Source of the DNA: Phil1 sp964600045
GTDB taxonomy: Bacteria > Bacillota > Clostridia > Christensenellales > CAG-138
Direction: 5' to 3'
Length of the DNA stretch: 14,000 nt
NCBI GenBank assembly: GCA_964600045.1
Contig: CAZRHS010000039.1
Span: 1-14,000 of the forward strand
Positions within the stretch are counted from its first letter, which is position 1; the number at the start of each line of letters is the position of its first letter. Positions 13,865 to 14,000 of the stretch are shown here, in pieces. Both the position numbers and the translations under genes were made by a program. The notes beneath the pieces are model-generated. The model did not search any database. It was not told where the DNA came from and worked only from the letters and a program-made list of their open reading frames with translations.

Positions 13865-14000
13865 CTCCCTCAGTCTTTTGCTTCGCAAAATCCACCTCCC
13901 TCTGCAGGGAGGCTTTTGGAATGACAGAAAGCTCTGAATTTAACCTAACCAAAAGCTGTCCCCATTTATGGGGAAAGTGGACGCGAAGCGGCCGAAAGGG
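13865..14000. repeat. Palindromic intergenic repeat cluster
   Basis: No gene is visible after 13697. Three hairpins stand close together: TTTTGC/GCAAAA (13876-13890), CCTCCCT/AGGGAGG (13895-13912, loop CTGC) and TCCCCA/TGGGGA (13959-13974, loop TTTA). On the minus strand the first block reads as a run of CTCCCTGCAGAGGGAG then TTTTGCGAAGCAAAA and GACTGAGGGAG. I recognise this layout as a repeat common between genes in gut Clostridia. The final block (GGGGAAAGTGG, GCGAAGCGGCCGAAAGGG) continues beyond the window. Bases 13771-13864 show nothing I can name. Confidence 0.6.

Noticed and set aside
13865..14000. CRISPR array or tRNA at the right edge
   Set aside because: The repeats are hairpins of different sequence, not equal direct repeats with spacers, and no cloverleaf can be drawn.

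Overview
The window looks like chromosomal DNA from an anaerobic gut-type Firmicute of class Clostridia (Oscillospiraceae or Christensenellales-like; inference only). The evidence is family-level: diderm outer-membrane genes are absent, lipoprotein signals and AGGAGG ribosome sites are Gram-positive in style, the two-component pair is a short KdpD/KdpE form of the kind seen in Clostridia, and the right edge carries palindromic repeats I associate with gut Clostridia. Base composition is moderate and even, with frequent ATA, GCC and CTT codons in all genes, so I see no obvious island boundary.

Layout. (1) 1-2880, minus strand: two tandem paralogous peptide-type ABC transporter substrate-binding lipoproteins, the distal one cut by the left edge. 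Each has its own sigma-70-like promoter, a long leader and a matching leader hairpin just before the ribosome site, and they are separated by one strong and one weaker terminator. (2) 2943-5302, plus strand: a KdpD-type histidine kinase and KdpE-type response regulator, overlapping by 4 bases and divergent from the lipoprotein gene. A bidirectional terminator closes this unit. (3) 5316-6522, minus strand: alanine racemase (alr). (4) 6582-13770, plus strand: a probable five-gene operon divergent from alr, with three paralogous membrane-anchored D-Ala-D-Ala carboxypeptidases (S11 family), a cytoplasmic serine beta-lactamase/D-aminopeptidase-type hydrolase (S12 family) and an enolase-superfamily racemase of the N-succinylamino-acid racemase / o-succinylbenzoate synthase type, ending at a strong terminator. 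(5) 13771-14000: no gene, but palindromic intergenic repeats.

How it may fit together (inference). The right-hand genes all touch D-amino acids or peptidoglycan peptides: alr makes D-Ala, the carboxypeptidases remove terminal D-Ala outside the membrane, the S12 hydrolase could process peptides or D-amino acid derivatives in the cytoplasm, and the racemase could epimerise N-acylated amino acids or dipeptides. The peptide-binding lipoproteins could supply import. No transporter permease or ATPase, no kdpFABC and no other menaquinone gene is visible, so the links are positional.

I did not find a clearly undescribed defence, mobile or RNA-guided system. The points most worth a second look are the paired structured leaders of the two lipoprotein genes, the duplicated hairpins between the carboxypeptidase genes, the triple carboxypeptidase array with transmembrane anchors and acidic tails, and the altered PLP-pocket residues in the alanine racemase.
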